Shown here: positions 26,428-26,678 of the stretch, in pieces
How the letters are laid out: every line of letters starts with the position of its first letter
Position numbering within the stretch: the stretch's first letter is position 1
Notes under the pieces: model-generated
Told to the model about the DNA's origin: nothing
Seen by the model: the letters and a program-made list of their open reading frames with translations, nothing else
Database searches by the model: none
Assembly: GCA_018673255.1 (NCBI GenBank)
Contig: JABHDC010000214.1
Span: 1 to 26,678, forward strand
Length of the DNA: 26,678 nt
Direction: 5' to 3'
From: Gemmatimonadota bacterium
GTDB lineage: Bacteria > Latescibacterota > UBA2968 > UBA8231
Program-made: the position numbers and the translations under genes

Positions 26428-26678
26428 TCACTTCATGAGTGAACGGAAATAAGTGGGCATCCTCGTCTCGAAGGTCATCTTTTCCTTCGAACAGGGATGT
26501 ATCAAGCTCATGGAAGCAGCGTGGAGGGCCAGTCGCTTGATGGACTTCTCCTCTTTCCTGCCATACTGCTTATCCCCAACAACGTGATGACGGGCATCCG
26601 CGAAGTGAACTCGGATCTGGTTTTTTCTACCCGTTTGCAGATCGATTTCAAGTAGAGAGTATCTGGTGGATTCGCTCA
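26428..26678 (-). CDS. RluA-family RNA pseudouridine synthase, C-terminal part
   Basis: Reading the complementary strand from the window edge, an open frame of 82 codons ends at TGA 26430-26428. It reads YSLLEIDLQTGRKNQIRVHF, then ADARHHVVGDKQYG, RLALHAASMSLIHP, and ends MTFETRMPTYFRSLMK. The 'tGR.nQIRvH' strand, 'vvGDk.YG', 'laLHA..l.f.HP' and terminal 'P..F..l' are the C-terminal hallmarks of RluA/RluC/RluD-type synthases, which convert uridine to pseudouridine in rRNA or tRNA. The catalytic Asp (HRLDRxTSG) lies beyond the window. Which RNA site it modifies cannot be told. Confidence 0.88.
   Translation of the reverse strand, partial: SESTRYSLLEIDLQTGRKNQIRVHFADARHHVVGDKQYGRKEEKSIKRLALHAASMSLIHPCSKEKMTFETRMPTYFRSLMK

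Noticed and set aside
1..26678. CRISPR arrays, tRNA or rRNA genes, transposases, phage genes
   Set aside because: No regularly spaced repeats, cloverleaf-like sequence, rRNA segment or transposase/integrase motif was seen on reading either strand.

Overview
The window looks like a chromosomal segment of an uncultured, high-GC bacterium with a large carbohydrate-degrading repertoire. Large BNR/sialidase-like proteins, a right-handed beta-helix protein, a GH29 fucosidase, a heparinase-like lyase with a C-terminal propeller, and the start of a uroporphyrinogen-decarboxylase-like gene beside a DUF6951 gene together recall Latescibacterota, Poribacteria or Planctomycetota-type genomes. This assignment is inference from gene content; no rRNA, tRNA or taxonomic marker is present.

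Layout. 1-3920 (+): the tail of an alpha/beta-hydrolase esterase, a BNR/sialidase-like protein and a beta-helix protein. 3934-10492 (-): a 1616-residue hybrid sensor kinase (ligand propeller, Y_Y_Y, TM, HisKA, HATPase, two REC, Hpt) downstream of a second BNR/sialidase-like protein. 10581-11945 (+): a GH29 alpha-L-fucosidase divergent from that BNR gene. 12037-14950 (-): an orphan ABC-type substrate-binding lipoprotein, a YwbE protein, a vapBC toxin-antitoxin pair with a repeat-rich operator, and a YqaA-type membrane protein. 15180-18936 (+): a second hybrid kinase (PilJ-type sensor, two PAS, then the same kinase/REC/REC/Hpt cassette), broken by one extra base near 17679. 19144-21401 (+): two overlapping methyltransferase genes, the second a THUMP/Trm14-like RNA guanine methyltransferase with a low-complexity Ser/Lys/Gly N-terminus. 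21450-24764 (-): an 1104-residue heparinase-like protein with a PQQ-like propeller. 25133-25655 (+): a DUF6951 gene and a uroporphyrinogen-decarboxylase-like gene cut off after about 35 codons. 25603-26678 (-): a short-chain dehydrogenase and the C-terminal part of an RluA-family pseudouridine synthase that runs off the window.

The main theme is glycan turnover (fucosidase, two BNR propellers, a beta-helix protein, a lyase-like toroid, an esterase) with signalling by two large phosphorelay kinases that share one output cassette and have no DNA-binding domain. I found no clearly new system, CRISPR array, transposase or phage gene. The most notable signals are the damaged genes (frameshifted kinase, truncated UroD-like gene, probable remnant ahead of the lyase gene), the kinase cassette duplication, and several unusual domain combinations.
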